DNA from: an uncultured Clostridia bacterium
Lineage (GTDB): Bacteria; Bacillota; Clostridia; Peptostreptococcales; Anaerovoracaceae
Assembly (NCBI GenBank): GCA_934233735.1
Contig: CAKQGQ010000001.1
Coordinates: 124,001-188,000, forward strand
Length of the DNA stretch: 64,000 nt
Direction of reading: 5' to 3'
Below the pieces are notes generated by a model that saw nothing but the letters and a program-made list of their open reading frames with translations, was not told the origin of the DNA and searched no databases. Position 1 is the first letter of the stretch. Every line of letters begins with the position of its first letter. Below are positions 1 through 6,999 of the stretch, in pieces. The translations under genes and the position numbers were made by a program.

Positions 1-549
1 GCGATCTGCCAAAACTATATCGATGAATTCAGAAACTGCTGCTCTGAAGAAGCAGCGCCGCTGATTGCTGTAGATGCGACCTGCGGAAACGGAAACGACA
101 CCCTCTGGCTTGCGGAAAGCTGCGATAGGGTATATGGGTTTGACATTCAGCAATCCGCCATTTCCCAAACTGCCGCGCTGCTTGAAGCACATGGGCTTGC
201 CGATAAAGCCCGGCTTTTCTGCGACAGCCATGCGAATATGGCGAAGGATATTTCCGAAGAAATTGCGGTCATCGTGTTCAATCTTGGATATTTGCCGAGC
301 GGCGATAAGAATATTACGACCGATGCCGAGACGACACTTTCTGCGTTGGCAAGCTCGCTCAGCCTGCTGCGTGTAAACGGTCTTTTATGTGTAACGATGT
401 ATCCGGGACATCCTGCCGGAAAAGCAGAGCGCGAGGCCGTGCTTGCATGGGCTGCACTGCTTGACAAGCGGGCTTTCCACTGTGTTCGTACCGATATGCT
501 GAACCAGCCGGATTCTGCCCCGGAAATTTTGTTTATTACGAAAAAATAA
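1..549 (+). CDS. mnmM: tRNA wobble-uridine methyltransferase MnmM/YtqB family (3' part, start outside window)
   Basis: Open in frame 1 from the first base to TAA. The visible 182 residues form a class I SAM methyltransferase fold: the SAM loop VDATCGNGNDT at residues 23-33, an acidic strand end (GFDI), then the family signature FNLGYLPSGDK, which is characteristic of the YtqB/rRNA-methylase-like family. Members in Gram-positive bacteria methylate nm5U to mnm5U at the tRNA wobble position; that function is family knowledge. Only the extreme N-terminus is missing. The gene is convergent with the acyl-CoA synthetase, sharing one hairpin terminator. Confidence 0.8.
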   Translation, partial: AICQNYIDEFRNCCSEEAAPLIAVDATCGNGNDTLWLAESCDRVYGFDIQQSAISQTAALLEAHGLADKARLFCDSHANMAKDISEEIAVIVFNLGYLPSGDKNITTDAETTLSALASSLSLLRVNGLLCVTMYPGHPAGKAEREAVLAWAALLDKRAFHCVRTDMLNQPDSAPEILFITKK

Positions 550-561
550 TTTGCTTTGCAT

Positions 562-602
562 GCCTGTAGGTCTTGGTTATCCAATACTTACAGGCTTTTT
601 GC
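562..602. terminator. Hairpin terminator between convergent genes
   Basis: Stem GCCTGTA/TACAGGC (562-568 and 589-595) followed by a T run on the plus strand. It lies just after the mnmM stop and overlaps the stop codon of the minus-strand acyl-CoA synthetase. Confidence 0.7.
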
Positions 603-2318
603 TTCCTCATAGCGCTTTACCTTGCCGGTAGTGGTTTTAATCATCGGCAGGTCGGTAACTATGAGACGGAAGATTTGCTTATAAGATGGAAGCTGCTTGT
701 TGATTTGGTCGATGTCCCGGCGGATCTGCGACTCAATCTCGTCAGCGGAAGAAAGTCCAAGAATTTCTTTCATATAAGATGGCTTGTATACAATCTTCGC
801 ACAGAGCGCTAAATCCTTTTCATCGCCGTTTTCGTGGCGCGGCTGTCCGAAAACCATGTTTTCTTCCACATAAGGCAGATTGCTGATGAGCTGTTCAAGC
901 TCTTCCGGATAGACATTCTTCCCATTTTTCAAAACGATAACGTTCTTTTTCCGTCCGCAGATGAATACGAAACCATTCTCGTTCACGTAGGCTAAATCTC
1001 CGGTGTGAAGCCAGCCGCCGGCAAGCACCTTTTCGGTCTCTTCCGGGTTTTCGTAATAGCCGGACATGATATTGGGACCACGCGCAATCAGCTCGCCGAT
1101 GCCATCTGCATTCGGCTCGTCGATGGCAAGTTCAATCCCCGGAAAGGCTTTTCCAATTGAGCCGGGACAGCGTTCGGCGGAGTCTTCAGCCGCCAGCATC
1201 GGAGCGGCTTCGGTCATGCCATAGCCTTGTACCGCTGTAATTCCGAATTGATTGAAGCCTTCAACCGCCTGAGGGTCGATAGCGGAAGCACCGCTGATAA
1301 CCAGACGGAGATTACCGCCAAGCTGCTGCAAAATCTGCTTAAAGAGCTTTCTGCGCACATCGATGCCAAATTTCATAAGCAGCTTTGAGAGCTTCAGACC
1401 GAACTTTACTTTTCCCTCCAGACCTTCTTTCTTTACGGTCAGCATGATTTTTTTGTAAATCGATTCAATCAGCAGCGGCACGCAGAAAAAGACGGAAACC
1501 TTGTATTCCACCATGTTTTTCTGCAGGTATTTCAGTCCGTCACAGTATGCGGTTGCAGCGCCTGCGGCAAGCATGACAATCTGCCCGGTGCAGCCGAAGG
1601 TGTGGTGATACGGCAGGAAAGCCATATTCACATCGCCGCGCCGGATGTCTTCACAAAACTGCGCAGCATAGACATTTTCAACGATATTGTAATGCGACAG
1701 CATGACAGCCTTCGCCATTGAGGTGGTCCCTGAGGTGAAGAGGATGATGGACATCGCCTTTGCGTCGATAGGCAGGTTTTCGTATTTCTTTAAAACCTCG
1801 GCACCGCCTTCTGCGGCTTCCTTTCGAAGCTGCGGGATGCTTGGAAATCCTTCGAGTTCTTCCATGCAGATAAACTCATTTACTCCGCTGCCCCCGTCCG
1901 CTTTCAGCTTGCAGACTAAATCCTCATGCGCCGTATCGAAAATGAGCACGTCCGCGCGGCTTCTTATGAGGGAAGATTTTAATTCTTTGTAGGGAAGCCC
2001 CTTGTCCAGCGGTACGCAGATGCCCAGACCCCCCAGCACTGCAAAGTAACTTTCCAGCCATTCCTCCCGGTTCTTTCCGATGATAGCTATGCGCTTTCCC
2101 TGCATACCGCGGAGCATGAGCGCAGTCCCCAGCAAATTCACCCGTTCGTAAAATGCAGCGAAAGAAATGTGCTCATAGGAGACTTCTTTTCCTTTTTTTG
2201 TTTTTATAATAAATGCATCATCACCGCAAAACTCCTTCGCACTGTAGCGAAGAAGCGCACGCAGATTCTCGTGGCGCACCGGTGTAAAAACTTTTTTTAA
2301 CTCTCCGATTCTAATCAA
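588..2318 (-). CDS. Long-chain acyl-CoA synthetase (AMP-binding/ANL family)
   Basis: 576 residues, full length for a bacterial fatty-acyl-CoA ligase. ANL motifs appear in order: the Thr/Ser-rich P-loop ILFTSGTTSMAKAV (about residue 190), VQGYGMTEAAP, GWLHTGDLAYV, and the C-terminal KNGKNVYPEE with a late Lys in TTTGKVKR that should catalyse adenylation. Expected role: ATP-dependent activation of a fatty acid to acyl-CoA, in the cytosol or at the membrane face. Transcribed divergently from a DUF1836 regulator, with an operator-like palindrome between them, so regulation by that neighbour is plausible. Exact chain-length preference cannot be read from sequence. Confidence 0.9.
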   Translation of the reverse strand: MIRIGELKKVFTPVRHENLRALLRYSAKEFCGDDAFIIKTKKGKEVSYEHISFAAFYERVNLLGTALMLRGMQGKRIAIIGKNREEWLESYFAVLGGLGICVPLDKGLPYKELKSSLIRSRADVLIFDTAHEDLVCKLKADGGSGVNEFICMEELEGFPSIPQLRKEAAEGGAEVLKKYENLPIDAKAMSIILFTSGTTSMAKAVMLSHYNIVENVYAAQFCEDIRRGDVNMAFLPYHHTFGCTGQIVMLAAGAATAYCDGLKYLQKNMVEYKVSVFFCVPLLIESIYKKIMLTVKKEGLEGKVKFGLKLSKLLMKFGIDVRRKLFKQILQQLGGNLRLVISGASAIDPQAVEGFNQFGITAVQGYGMTEAAPMLAAEDSAERCPGSIGKAFPGIELAIDEPNADGIGELIARGPNIMSGYYENPEETEKVLAGGWLHTGDLAYVNENGFVFICGRKKNVIVLKNGKNVYPEELEQLISNLPYVEENMVFGQPRHENGDEKDLALCAKIVYKPSYMKEILGLSSADEIESQIRRDIDQINKQLPSYKQIFRLIVTDLPMIKTTTGKVKRYEEAKSL

Positions 2319-2372
2319 AATGTATTCTCCTTATTCTATATGGTTTTGTTATTTTTATCTCAAAGTGGTTAT

Positions 2373-2393
2373 AAACTATATATTATATAGTTT
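2373..2393. promoter_or_regulatory. 21-bp palindrome, candidate operator in divergent promoter region
   Basis: Two 10-bp arms, AAACTATATA and TATATAGTTT, meet around a single T. They are flanked by GTTAT (2368-2372) and ATAAC (2396-2400), which extend the symmetry with a 2-nt interruption. A related half-site, TATAGTTATTATAACC, lies at 2444-2459. The position, between the acyl-CoA synthetase start (2318) and the DUF1836 gene start (2555), suggests a dimeric regulator site. The rest of this intergenic stretch is AT-rich without other obvious signals. Confidence 0.5.
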
Positions 2394-2554
2394 CGATAAC
2401 TATGATATACCGATTTTCATGAAAAGTCAATAGATGTGACGATATATAGTTATTATAACCGCAAAATATTGTTGTAAAAACTAAAAAAACAGTGTAGAAT
2501 AAACGCAAGAAAGAGGAAACTGAGAAATACAGAACGCAGGAAGGAATGTATTAT

Positions 2555-3064
2555 ATGAAAAAAGAAAGAAGTTTGGAAAATTTCCGTCTGCCGCGCTGGC
2601 AGCAGCTGCCTGCAATGCCGCTGTATCTGGAGCAGGTGCTTTCCCTGCTGGAGGAATGGCTGGGTGCTTACCTGGGAAATGAAGAAGGAAAGGTCTTAAC
2701 AAAGACGATGATTAACAATTACGTCAAACTGCATTTTATCAAGCCGCCGGTTCGCAGAAAGTACGACAGGGTGACCGTAGCGTCCCTATTTGTAATTGCA
2801 ATCCTTAAACCGGTGTACTCCATTGAGGAAATCGGCTATCTGATTCGGCTGTCATTAGGCCACACCGATTCAGAAGCAGCCTATGACGAGTTTTGCGAAA
2901 AGGCGGAGGCAGCGGTGAGCCATGCCTTTCACCGCACAACGATGGAAAGAGAAGAAAATGCAAGCGACCCGCGGCAGCTCTTGTGGAATGCCTGCAATGC
3001 TTTTGCATGCCAGCTCTATGTGAGAAGAACTTATCTGGAAGACGCGATGCGGCAGGAAGGATGA
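2555..3064 (+). CDS. DUF1836 domain protein, putative MerR-like DNA-binding regulator
   Basis: 169 residues from the ATG at 2555, preferred over the ATG at 2546 because AGGAAGG (2538-2544) gives about 10 nt spacing to 2555 and only 1 nt to the other. The segment LPRWQQLPAMPLYLEQVLSL followed by LTKTMINNYVK and RKYDRVTVASLFVIAILK is the DUF1836 pattern, a winged-helix domain related to MerR N-termini. No partner or effector domain is recognisable. It is divergent to the acyl-CoA synthetase and ends 5 nt before the 23-bp repeat array. Confidence 0.75.
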   Translation: MKKERSLENFRLPRWQQLPAMPLYLEQVLSLLEEWLGAYLGNEEGKVLTKTMINNYVKLHFIKPPVRRKYDRVTVASLFVIAILKPVYSIEEIGYLIRLSLGHTDSEAAYDEFCEKAEAAVSHAFHRTTMEREENASDPRQLLWNACNAFACQLYVRRTYLEDAMRQEG

Positions 3065-3068
3065 GGAT

Positions 3069-3130
3069 TCGCCAATCGTCGGAATAAAAATCCGCCAATC
3101 ATCGGAAAAATATTTCGCCAATCGTCGGAA
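3069..3130. repeat. Three 23-bp-spaced direct repeats upstream of the ATPase
   Basis: The 16-mer YCGCCAATCRTCGGAA occurs at 3069-3084, 3092-3107 and 3115-3130, start to start exactly 23 bp apart. The core CCAATCRTCGG is an imperfect dyad (ends CC/GG). The 23-bp period is close to two helical turns, so bound proteins would sit on one face. The array begins 5 bp after the DUF1836 stop and ends about 65 bp before the AAA ATPase start, as expected for an operator of that gene. Confidence 0.85.
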
Positions 3131-3195
3131 AAATGTAGTATTTTTTGCAAATAGCGTGTATACTATAGACAAATGATGAATTTGAGGTGGATTTG

Positions 3196-4470
3196 ATGAG
3201 GGAATACAGAAAAAGAATTGCCGATGATATCTTGAAAAGAAAACTTGAAGGAAAGGGCGCCGTCCTTATTGAAGGACCTAAGTGGTGCGGTAAAACGACC
3301 ACCGCAGAGCAGGTTGCCGCAAGTATTTTATATATGGATGATCCGGAAAAGAAAGAACAAAATATTTCCATGTCCGAACTGAATCCGAAACGTCTTTTGA
3401 AAGGCGAGACACCGAGGCTGATTGACGAATGGCAGCTTGCGCCGAAATTGTGGGATGCGATACGCTTTGAGGTTGACCATCGTGATGAGCTTGGTCAGTT
3501 TGTACTGACAGGTTCGGCCGTCCCTGCTGACACGAAGGAAATTACGCACTCGGGTACCGGGCGTTTCACGTGGCTGACGATGAGGACGATGAGTTTGTAT
3601 GAATCGGGCGATTCGACCGGTGAAGTCAGCTTGAAGGAGTTGTTTGACGGCAAGGAAATTATCGATGGAGAATCGAGTATTACAATTGACCGTCTGGCGT
3701 TTCTGGTGTGTCGGGGCGGGTGGCCGCAGGCGGTAGATATGCGCGATGAGATTGCTTTGGATCAGGCACGGGATTATTTTGATGCAGTTGTGCGTTCTGA
3801 CATTAACAGAGCGGATAATGTACAGAAAAATCCGGAGAGAGTCCGCAGACTCATGCTTTCCTATGCCCGAAATCAAGGAGGACAGGTACCAAATACCGTG
3901 CTCGCGGAGGATATCTCCGCAAATGATGAAGTATCCATAAGCGAGGAGACCGTGGCTTCCTATATTAACGCGCTTCGCAAAATTTTTGTTGTGGAAGATA
4001 TGCCTGCGTGGAATCCTAACCTGCGTTCAAAAACAGCGATTCGTTCATCAGACACTCGATACTATACAGACCCTTCCATTGCAGCGGCAGCCTTGGGAAT
4101 AGGCCCGCAGGATTTACTTAATGACTTGCGAACCTTCGGATTCCTTTTTGAGACTCTTTGTATCAGAGATCTTCGGGTATTTGCAGATGCGCTCGGCGGA
4201 CAGGTGTATCATTATCGCGATAAAGATGGGCTCGAATGCGATGCTGTTGTTCATTTGAGAAATGGCAGATATGGCTTGATTGAAATAAAACTCGGCGGAG
4301 ATAAACTCATAGAGGAAGGCGCAAATGCTTTGAAAGCTATGGAGACCAAAATCGATACAGACAAAATGAAAGTTCCGTCATTCCTTATGATTTTGACAGG
4401 CACGGGGGATTATCCGTACCGCAGGAAGGACGGAGTGTATGTTGTTCCTGTGGGATGTTTGAAAGATTGA
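3196..4470 (+). CDS. AAA ATPase with DUF4143 C-terminal domain
   Basis: About 424 residues from ATG 3196, preferred over GTG 3187 because the Shine-Dalgarno GAGGTGG at 3184-3190 covers that GTG. The N-terminal half is an AAA_14 type ATPase with Walker A GPKWCGKTT, a Walker-B-like RLIDEWQ and sensor-like VLTGSA. The C-terminal half is DUF4143, with FLFETLCIRDLRVFA followed by a PD-(D/E)XK-like core (D near LECDAVV, then EIKLG). Families of this build are widespread accessory genes in anaerobes and their substrate is unknown. It stands alone, preceded by the 23-bp repeats. Confidence 0.85.
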   Translation: MREYRKRIADDILKRKLEGKGAVLIEGPKWCGKTTTAEQVAASILYMDDPEKKEQNISMSELNPKRLLKGETPRLIDEWQLAPKLWDAIRFEVDHRDELGQFVLTGSAVPADTKEITHSGTGRFTWLTMRTMSLYESGDSTGEVSLKELFDGKEIIDGESSITIDRLAFLVCRGGWPQAVDMRDEIALDQARDYFDAVVRSDINRADNVQKNPERVRRLMLSYARNQGGQVPNTVLAEDISANDEVSISEETVASYINALRKIFVVEDMPAWNPNLRSKTAIRSSDTRYYTDPSIAAAALGIGPQDLLNDLRTFGFLFETLCIRDLRVFADALGGQVYHYRDKDGLECDAVVHLRNGRYGLIEIKLGGDKLIEEGANALKAMETKIDTDKMKVPSFLMILTGTGDYPYRRKDGVYVVPVGCLKD

Positions 4471-4494
4471 TAAAGTTTTATCGGCGCGCCTATA

Positions 4495-4596
4495 TCACTT
4501 TCGATCCCAGTTTTTCATAGTGCTGCCTTGCTGTTCAACAAATCCGCGATGTCCGTGCACAGGTATTTGGTCAAGCGCCGTTTCCAATGCGGCAAA
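4495..4596 (-). pseudogene. Possible C-terminal gene relic behind the MerR gene
   Basis: On the minus strand, directly after the MerR stop, 33 codons stay open up to TGA at 4495-4497. The peptide includes VHGHRGFVEQQGSTMKNWDR, which reads like a protein C-terminus rather than random sequence, but it has no start codon or RBS and a TAA directly upstream. I cannot name the family. It is plausibly the tail of a gene lost by deletion at this eroded locus. Confidence 0.3.
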
Positions 4597-4606
4597 TTAC
4601 GTCGAT

Positions 4607-5047
4607 TCATCCCTTTTCCTCCATTTCGTGTTTCGGACGATTTTTTGCCGTCCAGTTTTTCGGATTGGTATCATCAGGCGCAAGCCCGGCAAGAATCGCC
4701 TCGTAATGTGCAACCTTTTCGTCCATATATCTTACTGTCGCTTTTGTTTCTTCAACTCGCTTATAGGCTTCTTCGCGCTGCTTAAGAATAATCGCATACC
4801 TTGCCCGCAGATTTTCCTCCGATTCTTCCAGCAGACACAGCCGACAATATTCCCGAATATCTTCAATGGACGCACCACAGCCTTTCAGGCATTTAATACC
4901 CTGCATCCAGTTGACAGATTCCTCATTGAATATCCGGCGGTTTCCGCCGTCCCGTTCGCAGGGCAGAAGTCCCTCATCGGTATAAAAACGCAGGGTGTGT
5001 TCCGTTACGCCGAACATCTCCGCCATCTGTTTGATTGTATAGTACAT
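4607..5047 (-). CDS. MerR-family transcriptional regulator
   Basis: 146 residues starting MYYTIKQMAEMFGVTEHTLRFYTDEGLLP, the canonical MerR winged helix-turn-helix at the N-terminus, followed by GNRRIFNEESVNWMQGIKCLKGCGASIEDIREY and a long coiled-coil dimerisation helix. Upstream in-frame ATGs exist, but this start fits the family and has GGAGGG just upstream. There is no conserved metal-binding Cys pattern. MerR regulators of this subgroup usually control an adjacent oxidoreductase; here it is divergent to an aldo/keto reductase gene that is now broken. Confidence 0.85.
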   Translation of the reverse strand: MYYTIKQMAEMFGVTEHTLRFYTDEGLLPCERDGGNRRIFNEESVNWMQGIKCLKGCGASIEDIREYCRLCLLEESEENLRARYAIILKQREEAYKRVEETKATVRYMDEKVAHYEAILAGLAPDDTNPKNWTAKNRPKHEMEEKG

Positions 5048-5076
5048 TGTGCCCTCCGAAAATTTTAAAATGTTTC

Positions 5077-5107
5077 TTGACTTCGTGTTACTCGAACTTG
5101 TTAGAAT
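5077..5107 (+). promoter_or_regulatory. MerR-type promoter with 19-bp spacer
   Basis: TTGACT (5077-5082) and TAGAAT (5102-5107) are separated by 19 bp rather than 17. Over-long spacers are the hallmark of MerR-activated promoters. It faces the aldo/keto reductase remnant and lies next to the divergent merR gene. Confidence 0.6.
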
Positions 5108-5159
5108 GATTATAGCATAGACCGAATGTCTGTGCAATATGAAAACGGAGGACGGAATA

Positions 5160-5492
5160 ATGGAATTTTTAACTTTGAATAATGGCATTCAAATGCCGCT
5201 TGTCGGTTTAGGCACTTTTATGTTGGGAGGAGAAATCTGCAACGAAGCAGTTGCGACGGCTATTCAAAGCGGCTATCGGATGATCGATACAGCGGAAGCC
5301 TACGGCAACGAAAAGGCAGTGGGCGAAGGAATCAGAAGCACTAAGCCAGAACACATCAAAGAGAATTTCGAATTGTTCGATTTTACATTGTCAGCCGATG
5401 AAATGTCGCAGCTTTCCACACTTGATAAAAAAGAGCCGATTATCGGCAAGCCGGAAACACCGGAGTTTGTCGAGTTTTCGTTGACATGGTAA
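5160..5492 (+). pseudogene. Aldo/keto reductase with large internal deletion
   Basis: The N-terminal 50 or so residues (MEFLTLNNGIQMPLVGLGTF, then GYRMIDTAEAYGNEKAVGEGI with the catalytic Asp and Tyr) join directly to an AKR C-terminal tail (KPEHIKENFELFDFTLSADEM, then IIGKPETPEFVEFSLTW). The family is about 270-280 residues; this one is 110, so roughly 170 residues of the TIM barrel, including the catalytic Lys and His, are missing in frame. ATG 5160 follows an ACGGAGG RBS. Its promoter and MerR neighbour remain, so it is a recent in-frame deletion rather than a new small protein. Confidence 0.8.
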
Positions 5493-5633
5493 AAAACATA
5501 AAAACGATTTTTCAGCGCTCTATATGCTCTGTCGTTCCGCAACTATTGTAATTCCTTTGCCTTTGTAGTAGAATCAGCAATGAACGAATGAAAAGTTCTC
5601 ATACAAAATGTAGAAAAGATAGGAGAAAGAATC

Positions 5634-6056
5634 ATGAAAAATCGTAAATTTGGTGTTTTATTAGTACTTGTTTTATTAGTTGCTATGACTCTCTTTGCAA
5701 CCGGCTGCGGCGGTGATGTAGATACTCCGGCAGCACCGACTATCGTAGGTACCTGGAATGCAACACACATCATGCAGGATGGCGAAACCTCTGAACTGGA
5801 AAGCGGCGCAATCAGCGCAGTATTCAACGAAGACGGCACCTGTACACTGACTGCTGATGGTACAGACAGCGCTTGCACTTGGGAAGAAATCGATCCTGCA
5901 ACCTTAGATAACGCAGCAGAGATCCAGGCGGACGGTTCATGGACAGGTGTGGTAAACTTTGAGGACGGTTCCGTTCTGTACGCTTATGTACTGGAAGACA
6001 ACAGTGTACTGACACTGATGGTAGACGAAGGAAACGGCTACGCATTTGCAAGATAA
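5634..6056 (+). CDS. Small lipoprotein, unknown function
   Basis: 140 residues. A charged start MKNRK, a hydrophobic stretch and lipobox FATGC predict lipidation at Cys25. The exported part contains IVGTWNATHI, then FNEDGTCTLTADG and LEDNSVLTLMV, resembling the lipocalin-like or DUF5640-type beta-barrel fold common in clostridial lipoproteins; that is inference from pattern. RBS AGGAGAAAG lies upstream. Monocistronic, followed by a terminator. Confidence 0.75.
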   Translation: MKNRKFGVLLVLVLLVAMTLFATGCGGDVDTPAAPTIVGTWNATHIMQDGETSELESGAISAVFNEDGTCTLTADGTDSACTWEEIDPATLDNAAEIQADGSWTGVVNFEDGSVLYAYVLEDNSVLTLMVDEGNGYAFAR

Positions 6057-6094
6057 TCCAAGTGGGAGTATTTCAAAAAATAAGAACGATATGC

Positions 6095-6139
6095 AAAAAG
6101 TGCTTTCTCACCGCTGCACCGATGGGAAAGCGCTTTTTT
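6095..6139 (+). terminator. Rho-independent terminator of the lipoprotein gene
   Basis: AAAAAGTGCTTTCTCA pairs with TGGGAAAGCGCTTTTT, giving a GC-containing stem followed by a T run. Confidence 0.75.
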
Positions 6140-6190
6140 AGTGCGCCCGGCGGCGCACTAAAAATCAAATGACACCCAAAAGGGTGTCAT
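6139..6190 (-). terminator. Hairpins downstream of tRNA-Ser
   Basis: Two adjacent perfect inverted repeats: TAGTGCGCC/GGCGCACTA (6139-6160) and ATGACACCC/GGGTGTCAT (6169-6190). The second lies 9 bp beyond the tRNA 3' end and is followed on the minus strand by a T-rich run, so it likely terminates the tRNA transcript. Confidence 0.6.
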
Positions 6191-6198
6191 TCTGTTTA

Positions 6199-6286
6199 TG
6201 GCGGAGGACATGGGACTCGAACCCACGGGGCTGTTACACCTTACTTGATTTCCAATCAAGCTCCTTAGCCACTCGGTCAATCCTCC
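6199..6286 (-). tRNA. tRNA-Ser (anticodon GGA)
   Basis: The minus-strand sequence begins GGAGGATTGACCGAGTGGC and ends GTCCTCCGCCA with an encoded CCA. The acceptor stem pairs GGAGGAT with GTCCTCC, and the T arm is GGGTTCGAGTCCC. The anticodon arm TTGAT-TGGAAAT-ATCAA places GGA at the anticodon, and the long variable arm is that of a class II tRNA. It decodes UCC/UCU. Confidence 0.95.
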
Positions 6287-6440
6287 AAATAATATGCTGT
6301 TCAATGCCTAACGGTATAACCAAAATTCATAGCTCCGAAAAGCACCTTACTTACTTTACCACATGTCGACGAATTTTGCAAGAAAAAAATCGCTATTTTC
6401 GAGTGTTTTTTTTTTAGTTTTTAAAAAGCGTAGCATTTTT

Positions 6441-6468
6441 TTGATAGCTATAAGCGCAAGGGTATGAT
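6441..6468 (+). promoter_or_regulatory. Candidate promoter of the hydrogenase operon
   Basis: TTGATA (6441-6446), a 16-bp spacer, then TATGAT (6463-6468), 42 bp before the hydC start. No attenuator or operator palindrome is evident between it and the gene. Confidence 0.4.
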
Positions 6469-6510
6469 AAAATATTAGCAAACAATTCAGAAAAGGAGAA
6501 ATTACAGGAT

Positions 6511-6999
6511 ATGTGCTGCGAAAATCAGATTCCGATGAGGGAAGAACTCGAAGAAATTATCGAAAAATATAAAGAGACACCCGGCGCACTGATTCCGGTG
6601 CTGCATGAGGCACAGGATCTTTATGGATACCTGCCTTTTGAGGTGCAGAAAATCATTGCCGACGGGCTGAACATTCCGGTTGCCAAGGTTTACGGAGTGG
6701 TAACCTTTTATTCGCAATTTTCATTGAATCCGAAGGGAAAGTACAGAGTCAGCGTTTGTCTCGGGACGGCTTGTTATGTCAAAGGTGCGGCTGAAATTCT
6801 CGACAAGCTGAAAGAACGCCTTTCCATTGACGTCGGAGAATGTACGGACGACGGATTGTTTTCCTTGGATTCCTGCAGATGCATCGGTGCATGCAGCCTT
6901 GCACCTGTCGTGACGATAAACGAGGAAGTGTACGGGAAACTTGTGCCTGAGGACATCGACGGCATCATCGATAAATATGAAGCGATGGAGGTGAAATAA
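6511..6999 (+). CDS. hydC: [FeFe] hydrogenase NuoE-like [2Fe-2S] subunit (HydC/HndA)
   Basis: 162 residues, the size of the 24-kDa thioredoxin-like ferredoxin family. Residues 1-75 are the helical NuoE N-domain (LIPVLHEAQDLYGYLP, VYGVVTFYSQF). Four cluster ligands follow in the order CLGTAC and CRCIGAC. It carries electrons between the NADH-binding subunit and the hydrogenase in the soluble HydABC complex. AAAGGAGAAA provides an RBS, and the stop directly abuts hydB, so the subunits are translationally linked. Confidence 0.93.
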   Translation: MCCENQIPMREELEEIIEKYKETPGALIPVLHEAQDLYGYLPFEVQKIIADGLNIPVAKVYGVVTFYSQFSLNPKGKYRVSVCLGTACYVKGAAEILDKLKERLSIDVGECTDDGLFSLDSCRCIGACSLAPVVTINEEVYGKLVPEDIDGIIDKYEAMEVK

